A DNA stretch of 64,000 nucleotides from Gnetum montanum. Taxonomy: Eukaryota; Streptophyta; Gnetopsida; Gnetales; Gnetaceae. The position numbers and the translations under genes were made by a program. The stretch lies in NCBI GenBank assembly GCA_015680685.1, contig MNCI01035790.1, positions 363,749 to 427,748 on the forward strand. Reading direction: 5' to 3'. This document shows, in pieces, positions 23,791 through 37,010 of this stretch. Every line of letters begins with the position of its first letter. Position 1 is the first letter of the stretch. Under the pieces are notes generated by a model. The model saw only the letters and a list, made by a program, of their open reading frames with translations, was not told the origin of the DNA and searched no databases.

Positions 23791-25879
23791 TGACTTTTTT
23801 AGATCTCTTCCTTCCAACTTAATCATGTGGGAGATGGCCATCTGTGCTAATTATCCATATGGCTCCTCAGTTTTTTCTTATTTTTTTTCATGCTTTTAAT
23901 TTTGCAATTTATTTATTTTACAACTTTTTTATTTTCAAAATTTTTCTTAATTTTACACCATTTTTTTGTTTTACACCATCATTAGTATGTTTAAATATTT
24001 ATTGGATATTTTACACTTTCTTATATATTCTACTTTGTTTTTTTTTAGTGTGATTTTCAATTTTTTGCTAGGAAAAAGTGCTTTATTGCCAACAGAACAC
24101 GATGGTGTTGTGGTTGTTACTAATGGTGGTATGTGCTTTATGTTTTTGGTTTGCTAATGTCTGGTTTCTATTTTTGAATTTTGGTATCGATGACTCAATC
24201 ATGGTTTCTTTTTCATGGAATAGGCAATGAGTCCACATCATCTACCCAACCACACACTCTATGATTTTCCTTGTTTTGGAAGTTTGAGGTCCCTTTCATT
24301 AAAGAAACTTTTAATAAATTTGTGACCTTAGTAATTTCCAAAATTGGGAAGGATTCAAAGGTTTGAATAAGGTGTGACTTCAAGGGGACACAAAACTCTT
24401 TGTACTCTTCTACTTGATTGAGTGCTTGAGTGTTTTTCATGAGCTACTTATTGTTCCATGGCACCGACTAAAGGAAGTCAAATAAAGTCTTTGCATGGTG
24501 TGGTTTCCATCCAAAATACAAACATGGTGGGAATTCAAAGCACAACCCTTAGACAAATAAATAGGCTACAAGCATTGGTTATGGGACTACAAAGACATAT
24601 ACCCATTCCTGAAGGTCCCCTCTAACTAAAGTCCTCTCTCACTTCCTACTTCTCTTTTCTTCTCTTTATTGAATAATGGTTGTTTTGTGGGAGCACTCTT
24701 GTGTCTTGAGGGGGTGGATCAGTCTTAGAGTGGTGATGCGAAGTCACTAAAAGAGATCAGTTTTGGGTTTGGACTAAGGATGGATCTTATCAAGTCATTT
24801 TAAACATATACTCCGCAAGGGACTTCTTATGACCTTAGTTTGGAAGTCCATTTCACCTTCTCCATCATCCATCCATGCTGATCATAACTCACCTCACTAC
24901 TGATGTCCATGTTCTTAATTCCATGTCTTGGTCTAATGTATTTGAATTCTTAGGTAGAATCTTCTGAGTTTTGATCCTTAACCTCCATTGACCATTAATT
25001 TCCTATGGGGCCGACAGACTCCTTAGGTTGAGGTTATGCAAGGGTAAAAAGGACATGTGCCTACTATGGGAAGGATCCACTTACATATCCCTTGGTCAGT
25101 TTCATTAAATACCTTATTTCTAAGCATTTTTTCAACCAAAATCTTTCGTATACCCATCTTTCACATCAGACCATGTGCTTCTTTACATATTTTGTTCATT
25201 AAAAATGGTCTCATCAAAATTTTCAATTTTTGAGCTTTCAAAGACCCTCTTCAATGCTTTTATCATATTCTTGGCTTTTCTAGGATTCAATAGACCCCAA
25301 ATTCATTGAAAAATTTCTCATAGTTTTTTAGATATTACAATTTGAAAATTTTTGTCAATGAGCCCCATCGATGGAGCAAACCCATATACGAGGCCTCATA
25401 TATAGGGCCTTATTGAAGTAGGGGAAAAATAATATATATAGGTGTGACCCCACTTAGAAAATTTTACATTTCCTCAGAAATGCTAAAGGAGTTTTTCAAT
25501 TTTTCAAAGCCCAAGACCTTCCAAAGCCCATAACTCATAAACCGTTTATCCAAATCACTTCATTCTTTGACCTTGTAGTTTTTGAAGGTAAGCTCTTCAT
25601 TGTGGGGGCCACAAATGTACCATTTTTGATAGAAAATTTTTCACAATTTTTTCTAACTCCAACAAAGGTTTAACTGAAAAATCAACTATTAAACACTAAA
25701 TTACAAGAGTTTAACCTTTCCAACAAGCTCCAGTGACAATTATAATAAATAATTAATAAAATAATCAATCTGCCATCAACCTTAGCTAAAGCGTAACTAG
25801 CTAACTAATAGGAAAGGATACTCAAAACTTTAAAGTTACACATTACATCTACTAATCCATGGATGTGTTGTGACCACAG
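23791..25879 (+). other. Non-coding region of element E between pol and the third frame
   Basis: No gene. It starts T-rich, carries the family-conserved block (about 24490-24650) and a second one (25010-25110). Near 25355-25420 it has GCCCCATCGATGG and GGGCC motifs like those of the E U3, followed by an A/T run (AATAATATATATAGG). It ends in the acceptor-like CACAG directly before the ATG at 25880. It could form the intron or promoter region for the third frame. Confidence 0.6.
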
Positions 25880-28613
25880 ATGGCAACAAAAGGAAAGCAT
25901 ACATAGGAGGCAGGACCATCCCAACCAAGGAAGAAATGACCTAGAACAGAACGAGGCCAAGAATAGCCCAAAGAAGAACCACTTGCAACCCATGCCATAG
26001 GTCCTTTTAGGAAGGAGGTAGAAGTAGAATCTATTAGAAAAATTCTAGAACCAACAATAGTAGCAACAGAACACTCTCATTGGGATGATGCACCTACACA
26101 ACTAGCAAACCTCAAGGTGACCTTAATAGAGGCCTACCTGAATCAAATAAAATTGAGGGAGGTCTAAAAATTGGTGCTCCAAGAGTTAAACTTTGGCCTT
26201 TTCCTAGAGCATGCACTAAGAGAAGTGCAGGACCAGCTGAAGGCCTTTTCCATGTGGCCAATCATCACTTCCACTGGGGAGCGGTACATGTGAGAGATGT
26301 TTTTATTCTAGAATAACAGGTAGCCTGAAGCAATGGTAAAGATCAAGGACATCACAATGTCCTACTTGGTGTAGGTCATCGTGATAGTGCTTGGGTTGCC
26401 CAAAACAGGTCCAAATCTTACCAAGATCCTAATGCAAGAAGATCCAAGCATAAAGAAAGAATGGGTGCAACGATGCTATGGTGTCGACCGCAAGCAGTTT
26501 GGTGTACTTACATTCGTATAGAGGATTCATTACAAGATTGCAGCCTTCCACCTCAATCCCATGGTGAGGCCAAGTAAAATCACTACCTTCTCTACCTAAG
26601 CATGCGCTGCTCTGAGTGGGAGATTCTCGGTCAACCAACTCTATTGAAGGGAAGGAATAGTCTGTTATACCAACGATGGTATCAAAACTATTCCAACCAC
26701 CAACTAGGTGGAAATGATGAAAGATAAAATGCCTACAACTACAATTCAAAAAGAAGATCAATGACCATGACAACCTGCTACTTAGACAATAGTTCCAGAA
26801 ATCACTACAACTTCCCAACAGTTGTGAGAGTATATGAATAAGAGCAAAGAGCAAGCATGAGGTGGCCGGAATGAGTCACCTTAATGAGGTGGCCTGAATG
26901 ATCAATTTGATGGATGAGGATGGATCCATTTTCTTAGCCCAAAGAATGTAGTTGCTTGCGAGGTCAAATCCAAGCACCAGATAGGTCACGATATCTCTTG
27001 TAGAATAACAATCACTCCCAAAAATCTCTAGGAATGCTACAACCTTCTTGGTGTGCTTGGAGGAGGATGAAGAGGTAATTGTACTAGTGATGCAGCACCA
27101 AGGGTAGGAGACAATAGTAGAAGTAGTCATTGATCATATTACCAAGACACTCAACGCAACTATAGCATTTTTATCAAATGTCACTGCACTTAAAGATGTG
27201 CAGACATCCATAAGGACCATAAGAAACAAAATAAATGTAGCACAACATGAAGAGTTGTTAGATTGAATTGTAGGAACTAAGAAACTACTTCCAAATGTCT
27301 TTTATCTTTCAAACACTATCACTACAACTGAGTTAGTGTTGCTAGAGGCAAGAGGCAAAAAAATGATATTAGAAAGACAACTTGAAATAGCCAAGGAGTA
27401 GAATGAACACTTGACTATAGAAGTTATCAAACTGAGAGTCCAGATTACCGATCCCACATTTCTCGACTTAGCACTAATAAGAGATGAAGCTATGCAACAA
27501 CTTCACATCAAACTAAAAGGAGTTGAGGGTGCAATAGAAACAACAGTGTTCTATCGATCCTTAGTAGAGGTCACACAACACAAGATTCAAAAGGCCTTAA
27601 ATTAGACCCACTAGGAGAGTGTCTAATTGACCACAGAGAACCATTGCCTATAAAATATTAATTCACACAAGCAATAATTAACTAATTTCATCCATCAATA
27701 GTAGGAGAAATTGGCCAGAGCAAACACAAAACTAAGGAGATTAGTAGCAAAGAATAGGAATCTCTCCATGAAGGAAGTCCACACCCTTCACCAAAAAATT
27801 TTAATTGAAGTAGCTACCTAGAAATTGAAGGCTCTTAAATTTGAGAGAGTCAAGGATCATTATAAAGAGCAAGTCGGTCTATAGAAAGAAGTAAATGAGA
27901 AACACATCCAGTTGGTGAAGGTAAAGGTAAATGAGATCCTCCAGCAACTCCAACAAGGAAAAGAGTTATGGCAACTCATTATTGATAGGATAGATGCCTA
28001 CAACAAAGCGTAAATCTACATGAATGAGTTGCAGATCAAGGAGATGATGGAGTATATGGAGCTTGCAAATCTTTGTTATGCAAATCTAGCCATGTTGACT
28101 ATTGAATAACTATTGTCAAAGTTAGAGAAGCATGTGGCCAGCTCATACTTGTTGTACTAGGCCAAGTTCAAGCACCACAAGGACACCAAGGACAAGCTTG
28201 TGGTGGCTAATGCTAAACTCAAAGTTCTTAGGGAATGATTCACAAGTTAATGATCAATTACCAATAACCTAGCCAAGAGGTTGAATGACTACCAAGAGCT
28301 ACAAAACATAGTTAGGACATTCGACATTAAATGCAAACAATTCACTACCTAGTTTGTCAACATGAAGGAGATGTTCCCTATAATGTCCTATCCATGGGAT
28401 ATTCGCATTCCAACCCACATTGGTAATGCTACATGGATTGTGAATGATCCCCAGAGTAAGGAGGAAAAGATAAAGGCATTGCTAAATGCCTTTTGCCTTT
28501 CATCAGAGGTTGCAGCCATAGTAGGATAGCCACAGCCACAGCCACCACACATGCATGAAGTCAACGAAGATCCTTCAAAGCCTCAAGAGCCACCATCACC
28601 TAGGACTTTTTGA
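25880..28613 (+). pseudogene. Third large frame of element E (unrecognised, coiled-coil-rich)
   Basis: It begins with an ATG fused to CACAG (MATKGKH) and ends at a TGA at 28611-28613, about 2.73 kb. It is homologous along its length to 57403-60162 in element G. Shared landmarks are ELNFGLFLEHAL near 26183, Gln/Glu/Lys-rich heptad-like segments at 27150-28000, MELANLCYANLAMLT at 28053-28100, DYQEL near 28290, and a Pro-rich tail. There is no signal peptide, no evident membrane span and no known catalytic motif. Position after pol recalls the env-like frames of Athila elements, but the composition suggests a soluble structural or RNA-binding protein. Stops and shifts interrupt it. Confidence 0.7.
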
Positions 28614-28820
28614 TCTTCTCCACCACCTTCATGCCATCAAAGAAAGTGCTATCCAATTATTTTTGTGTAGTCATGTTAATGGTATTTAATTTTGTATCAT
28701 GAAAACTGCAATTTTGTAGTGTATTGATCTGTACATTCAGGCACGTAGTTTTGTCAAGTTAGTTTATTTTGTTTTGTTAAGAGTCAGTCAATAATTCCAT
28801 ACCTTTCCAATTTTGTAAAN
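28614..28820 (+). other. 3' untranslated stretch of element E, ending in a single N
   Basis: It includes GTCAATAATTCCATACCTTT, shared with A and F just upstream of their polypurine tracts. The N at 28820 replaces the tract itself and the beginning of the LTR. Confidence 0.7.
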
Positions 28821-29622
28821 GATGGGGCCTTGTCAACATAACCATAGAGAAAAAACTATAAATACGAGCTCCCAACTATGTTTATGGGCATTCATGTCAT
28901 AGTAGTAGCCAAACTCTTGCACTTTTTACATTTGAAAGTTAGAATATTTTCCCAAGTGCCCGCAGCAAGAGTCATTGAGTGCATAGATCTTTATTCAAGC
29001 ATTGTTATATATGAACCACACTAGTGTGTAGGGCAATAAAGATGAGCTTCTTGATAAACCTTATAGCATTTTGGATAGTTTAAATGCTTTATTTATGCAT
29101 TCATTGTTTTTATTAAATATTTAATCAATTAAGCTAAATTAGACTTTAATCAATTAAGCTAAATAGATTAAGTACATAAGTACGATCCCTTCGAGTGTAA
29201 ACACGTGTTTGCTTGGTAATCCCAGCAGCGTTATTGCTTGGTGCACTTGATAGTGTAGCACTTGGTAACTCAGTAGTGGATACGTGGGTTCAAGATGTGT
29301 ATAGAAAGTGGGATTGGATGCTTATGTTAGGACTACTTAGTTAGTTAAATTAAGTTAGTCATTAAATTACTCTATCTCTCTCTTCAGGCACCAAAGCCAT
29401 AAAATACAAAATGATAAAAATCATATGCCTCAATTACACTTAACCATACCATTATGCTTCACAAGTGTCATTGGGAAGACAATGAACAACCTTAGGGAAA
29501 GGTTCACTTCCTAGAAGACCAATGTACTGGAAACTATAGACTCCATGGAATTTGACCAAATTGCACGTGTACGCTTTGTGATTCGTATGGTTGGGCGTAG
29601 GGGTATCTTCGATCGCTCATCA
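28821..29622 (+). repeat. 3' LTR of element E, lacking its first ~134 bp
   Basis: Aligns with about 16746-17566, starting within U3 just upstream of the TATA box and ending CTCATCA. The missing end coincides with an N, so this is most likely collapsed sequence and not a real deletion. Confidence 0.9.
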
Positions 29623-29627
29623 GTATG
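29623..29627. repeat. Right target-site duplication of element E (GTATG)
   Basis: An exact copy of 16607-16611. Element C resumes immediately after. Confidence 0.92.
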
Positions 29628-30971
29628 GACTTGATTTAAAACTTTGATGGATAGGTATGATAGTTATCTTAATCATAATTAACACAAGAACCTATTACAA
29701 ACATGGTAAGGCACCTCACATCCCAATCTTTGCAATCCTTTCTCATCCCATTATTCACCTCACTGCTACATGTAACTATGTACCTAATGGTTATATATAA
29801 AATAGTGTAGAATCTTGTGCATTTTTTGGAATAAAGGCATGATCTACATTTAACTTCTAATGTACCCATGGACATTTATAGAATTGGTTATGCAAGGGCA
29901 TTATGACAAGAACCTACCTTGTGAGGGACTCACTTGCATAACTTTTGTTGATCATGGCTTTGAATCAAAACCTCACATATTTTACGACATCATGGGCAAC
30001 TTCTCTAAATTTATGCATGATTATGCAAGTACTTCTCATCAATTTCAATTATCTTTAATGCTTTTCTATTGAAATTTTCTCTAAATTTAAAATTTTTTGG
30101 TTATTTTTGGAACCACATGTATTTTTAATGTTTTGATGCATTTAAAATATCTTGTGAACTAGACCTTTGATTTCAGTTGTTTGAAAACTAATGAGCTTTT
30201 GGAGTTGAGCTCATTTATCATGGGGGCTAAGGATGCAATTTTTGAAATTTTTCTAACACCCCATTTTCAAACATTATGATAACTAATAGTAAAAATAATC
30301 AAAATGACTTGAATAACTTGATGATTTTAGTTACATTAGAATCTTGAAAACATTATTTCATAGTCACCTTAAGCTTAAATGCTAAATTTTTTTGAATTTT
30401 GAGCTAACTAAGGATCCAAGAAGGGTTAAACATTAAGGAAAAAATTACCAAAATTGACTTTGATCCTTTGGTAATTGCAAATGTTGTTGAAAGGAATACC
30501 TAAGGTTAAAGGTCTTTTGCAAGGCAAGGAAAAGATGCCAAGAGAAGAATAGAGGAGAATATGCCCATGGACAAATAGTAGCACATATAAGGATTAAAGC
30601 TCAAACATCACATTCTTGCTACACCCATGGGATGATGAGAAGAAATTTTGCACCATCATTCAAAAATGTTCTACATAAAAGAAAAGCACCAACATAACAA
30701 CCAAGGTTGAAAAAAATAGCTCTCACTAGCAACATCAGAAGATTTATCATTGGCATATTTTTTAAAGACCTTCATAATTTTGCAAACTTTGATGTCTACC
30801 CAGTCCTTTCTATCATGTTGTAATGCATCTACTTGAATAAAGTTTTATAATGCAACACTCAAGTTTTGTAATGGTAACTAATCTAGTCTTGGTCACCCCA
30901 CAATTTTTATAATGAAACTTCATCTATTTATATATAACTCGAGGATGAGTTTTTAGTCATTTGTGGGGGTA
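29628..30971 (+). other. 3' non-coding region of element C, second part
   Basis: No gene. It includes a block shared with A, E and F (about 29868-29950). At 30471-30483 TTGGTAATTGCAA|ATG is the mutated counterpart of the CAG-ATG acceptor in G (TTGGTGATTGCAG|ATG). It ends in ATGAGTTTTTAGTCATTTGTGGGGGTA, a polypurine-type tract, before the LTR. Confidence 0.65.
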
Positions 30972-31242
30972 TGATGAAACTTGATATGTCAGGTAGCTAA
31001 GTCATGGGGATATGATGAAGCATCATTTTATCAAGTGTATCAATTGACTGAGATATCATAGATGTTATATCACAGATGCTACACCACATCTGCGTTGTAG
31101 CATTCCTGTTGATGCATCTTAGTTGGTTGCTACAACGTAAATGCTACATCACATCTGCTATATCATAGATGCTATATCACATTTGCTATAACTTAGTTGC
31201 ATTGAGGCATCCCCATTGACATAGCCAAATGAGTTAACACAT
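30972..31242 (+). repeat. 3' LTR of element C, 5' fragment
   Basis: TGATGAAACTTGATATGTC onward matches 12736-12992 of the 5' LTR. It is cut at GTTAACACAT by the insertion of element F; the rest of the LTR is after the N gap. Confidence 0.88.
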
Positions 31243-32063
31243 TGATGAACTGTGATATCACATCCGTGATATCAGGTCCACGATATCGGAGCCTTCCATG
31301 CGATATCGGGCATCCGATATTGGGACCTACCTCATTGCCTATAAATAAGAGGCGCACACACTTGGTTTTGGCAATTAGTCTTAGCCCCTTACCCAAAATC
31401 TTGCCTTTTTCCCTCTCCAAAGATAAAATTATTTCTGAGTGCCCACAGTAGAAGTCATAAAGTAAACATATCTTTATTTGAGCATTGTGTACCTAAGCAC
31501 ACCTTGTGTATGGCAATAAAGACAAACTTTGTGATAAACCTTGTAGTATTTAGAATAGATTAATTAATGTTAATTACTATTACTTAATGCTTTTCTTAGT
31601 TAATTAATGTTTTCTCTCTCACCCTACAACTCTCCTAAGTAAGCACACTCAGTACGACCACTTCGAGCATGTGTGTAATGCTTAGTAACCCAGTAATGAT
31701 TAGTGTTTGGTAATCCTGTAGTGTTGCACTAGTTTAGGATGTGTACAGCAAGTGAGAATGGATGTTGGTGTTAAGACTAGTTAAAGCATAGTTGAGTAGT
31801 TAAATTAAATTAGTTACTTAGTTATCTCTCTCCTCCCTTTGTAGCACTAGGATATAAAAATATAAAAGCCATAAAAATCATATACCTCAAGTTTACTTAA
31901 CCATACAATCATGCCATACAAGTAAGCTTGACAAGACAATGATTGACTAACCCATCCTGATTCCACAAATGTGCATAAGCACTTAGTTCTTGGTATTCAA
32001 TCGGATCGTGTGTGTACGCTTGTATTCATATGGTTGAGCGTAGGGATACCTCACCACTCATCA
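31243..32063 (+). repeat. 5' LTR of element F
   Basis: 821 bp, from TGATGAACTG to CTCATCA. U3 carries at least four GATATC-type palindromes (31253-31320), then a TATA box CTATAAATA (about 31340). It aligns with 40335-40765. Confidence 0.92.
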
Positions 32064-32082
32064 TTGGTGTCGTTGCTAGGGA
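32064..32082 (+). other. Primer binding site of element F
   Basis: TTGGTGTCGTTGCTAGGGA, of tRNA-Asp type with C-to-T and G-to-A changes. Confidence 0.7.
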
Positions 32083-32202
32083 CTTTGTTGTTTTTGTGCT
32101 AATTAGAACTTAGGAAATCTTTCTCATCATTGGAACAAACCCTTAGGGTTGGTTATCTTACAATTATGAAAAAGAAGAATATTGCACACTGAATAGACAA
32201 TT

Positions 32203-34640
32203 ATGTCTCCTTCTTCTTACGAAAGTGTTTCACCATCTAGGTCTGATACAGGGAACAATCGAAGGCATAGTACACATGATAATCTGCTAGTCCCTCAATA
32301 GTTTCGTGTGGTATACATTCATGTTGATGAGTATATACCAAAATTTACCTTTATCCTCCACTAGGATGAACAACTACATTGGTGTGATTTAGAAGGTAAC
32401 ATAGTATTACCTCTTGATTGCTCAGTCCTAGGCATGCTTCTTTGTGATCTTACACAAATTGGTATGCATCACTTACAAGCAAAGTATGTTGTGCATGATC
32501 ATGACTCGAGAGAGTATTGATCCATAGAGGCACAATGTCAAAGGGATCTACAATAGGAGAGATGTCATGAATTCATGAAGGGAAAGTTATCTCAAAATGT
32601 CCTGTATGTCATAAGTGAAAATGAGGGTGGTGAACCTGCCTCAGGAAGTCTCCCACACAATGATGTTCCTCCCATTGACTTTGGTCAAGGGGTTGTGTAT
32701 TAGAATCTTCACTCTCAACTATCCATAACTCAGATTTTGGTACTGACAAACACAAAGGGTCTGAAAAAGGAACACAAACACATGACAAAGATAGACATTC
32801 TGATTGTAACTACGATCAAGGCCATGACCACTGAAGAGAAGGAAGAAAGCACCATCATGGTGATGGTCCTTCTTCTTCTTTCACCTTCATCATCTCCTTC
32901 ACCCTCTCCTTTAGGATCTAGATACAGTCATAAGGGAAAAGACCTTGAGGATAATAGTAAGTAGAATAGAGGTCACAAATCAAATAGTCGAGAAAGAGGA
33001 TGAGGACATTCTAGAAAAACTCATCATGAAAGGAGGGAAAGTAGGGAACCACATAGGTATCATAGACACCATAGATAGTACGATCATGATGAACCCCTAC
33101 TTGCCACCCAAAGTATGCTAGACACAACTGAGGCTGTTAGAGTTCTAACAAGGCACCAAAAAAATAGTAGGATTAAGAGATTAGACATGAACAATATCCC
33201 ATGATTTGAAGGGGGATACAACACTAATCCTCAAAATCATCTACAAGAATTTCATGATGCATGTGCCTTACAAAACATAGAAAATGAATGGCAAAAACTA
33301 AAGTTGTTCCCATGGACACTAGTCAAAGAAGCAGAGAGCTGGTACCAATTGTTAGAACCTAAATCCATTTTTAGGTGGAGTACCATGTTAGAATTGTTCA
33401 ACTATAAGTACCAAACATACTACCGAGTGTCCAACCTATGAAAGAAAATCCAAGGATGAAAACAAGGAGCACATGAACCCTTGGATGCTGCCATGGACTG
33501 ATATTATACATTGTTACATCGTTGTCCTAGCCATGGTTACTTGCAGAGGGATCAATTGCACCATCTAGTAGATGGGCTTAGGCATGAAACATGAAGAACC
33601 CTTGCGACTGATGCCCAAGGAAGACTATCTGAGCTTAGGGCCCATCAAGTACAGAGATTATTGAAGTAAGTTGCTAAAGAGGAAGGTGAGCTAAGGAAAA
33701 TAGAGAGTGTAGAGGAATATAACAGAGATCCTCCCCTCCGAAAGAATGGAGTAAGATTTTGTGAGGATGAAGAAGAGTCACCACTCAAAGAGATGGTGAA
33801 TAGGAAAATTGTGCCTATTCAAAAGTTGGCATCAGAAGTATTGGAAAAGGTAGACCAAATGTGGGACTCGCTAGATAATAGATTTCAAACCGTTCTCAAA
33901 ATAGTAGAGGAGTCTAGAGAGCAAGGTAGTGATCATGAAAAGAGAAAAAGAAGAGAAGCTGAATATGCACGTAACAAAGGTAAGGGCAAAGTTTCCATCA
34001 TCGAAGAGGTTGTGGATTCAGATATAGGTAATGATAGTGGATGCAAGATATGCCAATATGACCATCCTAAGGGATGTTGCCCTGTAATCTCACATTTGCA
34101 AGAGTTTGGGGTGTATGCACTCAACCCACAATTAAATAGAAGGTAAACACCCCGAAGGTTACCTTATCCTTAAGGTCACCCAAGATAGTTTCACCAACCC
34201 TTAACGTATTATCCAAGCTGGACTCCATCACAACCAACTAAGCAGTATCAATAGTGGCAACACCCACAATCATGGGGAATGCCACCACCATGGCAACAAT
34301 ATCCTTACCATCAACCTGACCCATATGGATATCATGTGCAGTAGCCAATCTCTCCACGTGACTCGACTAGTCATGTCACTCCTCAACCTCACTACCAAGC
34401 CTATGAGTATTATAGGACTCCTTCTTCTAGGGGTGATGTTCCACAAATATATTATCCTTCTCATCTAGCTACATCTCTTCCACCCATATCTCCATTACCA
34501 GCTGCTCTAGCTATGCAGGGTGAGCTCTCTACCCAACCGCAACAACATAACGCTACGAGGGCTGTTAACTCTCAATCTACTGTTGGTCCTGACAACCGCA
34601 TGAAGAAAAGACCTTTCTTTAGAACCAATAGTTTGACTAA
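32203..34640 (+). pseudogene. Element F gag remnant
   Basis: The start is at 32203 (MSPSSYESVSPS). In order: the VVYIHVDEYIPKFTFI block, the hydrophilic linker with a Ser/Pro run (32860-32930), LDMNNIP and GGYNTNP (33185-33225), the capsid-like block with AESWYQLLEP near 33335, and a 117-codon clean stretch at 33793-34146 with coiled-coil character and an intact knuckle at 34042-34077 (CKICQYDHPKGC). The tail is Gln/Pro/Tyr-rich. Stops occur mainly at former CAG, CAA, CGA or TGG codons. Confidence 0.87.
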
Positions 34641-35500
34641 GTTCTTGCAACCACAAATGGCTAATCCCTTAGACACCTCATTACCAATCAAAACTTCAAA
34701 ACTACCTTTAGACCAAACACCATGCTCAATGCATATAGTCATGTTAACTCATGTCATCACTGATTGGATAAAAGCTAGCCATCTTCCTAGGAAATTCTCT
34801 GATCTTGGGAGTCCTCTTATATATCTATAGATCGCTGGGAATGAGCCATGCAAAGATCTTTTGGATTCAGGTTCTGGGGTCAACTTAATTTCTTAAGAAA
34901 TGTACAAGGCCTAGAACCTACCTCCATTAAAAGAGAGTAACATTCATTTAGAGTTGGCCAACCAGTCCATCACTGTCCCATTAGAACTAGTGGAGAACAT
35001 TGTCACCACTATTTGTGGATGGTCATATCTAGCCGATTTCCTAGTGATTTAGGTCAACAACGGTAAGGGGGACTTCCCAATCATAATGGAAAGAGCATGG
35101 TTAAGCACAATTGATGCACACCTAGTAATCTGCAATCTTTCCCTGGAAATATCAAAGGAAAATACGTTTGGAAAGATCGAGAAGAAGAAAGTTCCATACA
35201 TCGCATATAGTCACATGGGGTGTAATTGCGTGCAGAAGTCATGGTTTGTACAACATTTAACATTGCCTGCATGCAATTAGTGTGCACAAGTGACTAATAT
35301 ACAAAGGTGCCTATATGCAACAACCACAAGACAAGAAGGCACCCAGTGGCTAGTAGCTCATCAAGAGAGTAGTTCAACTATATGCATGGAATCAACCAAG
35401 GGTTTGACTTGCACTTACATCGATAGCATAGACACATTAGAGCAAGTCCATCACCAACTTCCAAGTCTTGACATTGAAAATATCAACTAGGGGAAGTTGG
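34641..35500 (+). pseudogene. Element F protease remnant
   Basis: The catalytic DSG is encoded at 34864-34872 (LLDSGSGVNLIS). It is followed by ICGWSYLADFLVI and the distal block IIMERAWLSTIDAHL (35083-35130), then KIEKKKVPYIAY. Several stops interrupt. It is more intact than E at the active site. Confidence 0.85.
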
Positions 35501-37010
35501 AAATCCTTGATAAGTTTAAGCAAGAGCCCCTTGAGTTAAAATCATTGCCCATCAGTATGGAATACACATTTCTCAAGAATGGAAAATCAGTAATTATTAA
35601 CGTTAAGCTCACTCCTCAACAAAAAGAGAGACTATTGAAGATAATAAATAAATGGTTGAAAGCCTTTGCTTGATCATATCCTAAATTAACAGGAATAGAT
35701 CCTAGGATATGCTAACATAGAATTTACACCGACCCCTCCATTAAGCCTTGAAGACAACCACAGAGGCAACTTAACTCGAAGCTAAGCAAGTCGTTAAGGG
35801 AGAAATCACACAACTTTTAAAAGATGGGTTCATATACCCCATTGCTGATAGTGAATGGGTTAGTTCCTTAGTTATTGTGCCCAAAAAATAAGGTAAATGG
35901 AGGGTGTGCATAGATTTTAGGCTACTAAATATAGCAACATTCAAAGACCACTTTCTGTTGTCATTCGTTGACCAAGTCTTAGACACCATTGTAGGGCATT
36001 GCTACTATAGTTTTCTAGATGGGTACACTGGGTACAACCAAATACAAATAGCCCCAGAAGACCAAGCCAAGACTACATTCACTAGTCCTTGGGGAACATT
36101 TGCATACAAATAGATGTTGTTTGGCTTGTGTAATGCCCCAGCAACGTTTCAACGATTAGTTCTAAGCATATTCCAGTACTAGATAGGAAACGGTGTGGAG
36201 GTCTTCATGGATGACTTCTCCACCTATGGAGCGAACTTTGATCAAGCCTTGGACCAATTAGAGCAAGTACTAAAATGATGTGTAGAAACCAACTTAAGGC
36301 TCAACTGGCAAAAAAGCCATTTAATGGTCCAAGAAGGTGTCGTATTAGGGAATAAGATTTTACAAATAGGGATAGAGGTAGACCCCAAAAAGATCAAAGT
36401 TATCCAAGGAATTACTCGTCAACCTGAAATTGTAAAAGATATTCGGTCATTCCTTAGACACATTGGCTTTTATAGAAAATTCATTGAGAACTTTTCAAAG
36501 GTTGCAAAATCATTGGTTGAACTAATGAAAAAGGATGTACCTTTCAAATGGACCAGGGAATGCGAATTAGCTTTCCAAACTTTAAAATAAAAGCTCGTAG
36601 AAACATTCATTGTACAAGCTCTTGACTGGTCCAAACCGTTCCACATAATGACTGACATGTCCAACTATGCTTTAGGAGCTGTACTTACATAGTTAGATGA
36701 CCAAAAATGTCCTTATTACATCCACTGTGCAAGTCAAAGTATTGCTGGTGCACAACTTAACTACACTACAACAGAGAAAGAGTTAATGGCTATAGTGTTT
36801 GCACTAGAAAAATTTAGGCACTATGTATTAGGCTATAAGGTATTTATACACATGGATCATAGTGCAATACGGTTCCTAATGAATAAACCAATGGTGAGCC
36901 CTTGCATTATATCATGGCTTGTAATCTTACAAGAGTTCGATCTTACGATGATTGATCAAAAAGGCACCAAGAACATAGTTGCTGATCATTTATCTTAGTT
37001 GTGATGGGAC
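35501..37010 (+). pseudogene. Element F reverse transcriptase and RNase H remnant
   Basis: RT blocks: WRVCIDFRLLN near 35900, LDGYTGYNQIQIAPED at 36016-36063, LFGLCNAPATFQRL near 36120, FMDD at 36204-36215. The post-catalytic thumb/connection block contains DIRSFLRHIGFYRKFI near 36440. RNase H keeps TTEKELMAIVFALEKFRHYV (36768-36827) and MDHSAIRFLMN. This is the longest readable pol in the window but has at least seven in-frame stops. Confidence 0.9.

Larger units (their letters stand above)
16612..29622 (+). mobile_element. Element E: 13-kb Athila-like retrotransposon with gag, pol and a third large frame
   Basis: The full order is present: 5' LTR, primer site, gag, protease, RT, RNase H, integrase, 2.1 kb of non-coding DNA, a large third frame (25880-28613), a 3' untranslated stretch and a 3' LTR. 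It is inserted in the 3' non-coding part of element C with an exact GTATG duplication. All frames contain stops and shifts, and integrase has lost two of three catalytic acids. An N at 28820 hides the polypurine tract and about 134 bp of the right LTR. It is the most complete element in the window. Confidence 0.93.

Noticed and set aside
26429-26854. Minus-strand 141-codon frame with hydrophobic stretches
   Set aside because: It is antisense to the third large frame of E; the plus strand carries the homology to G.
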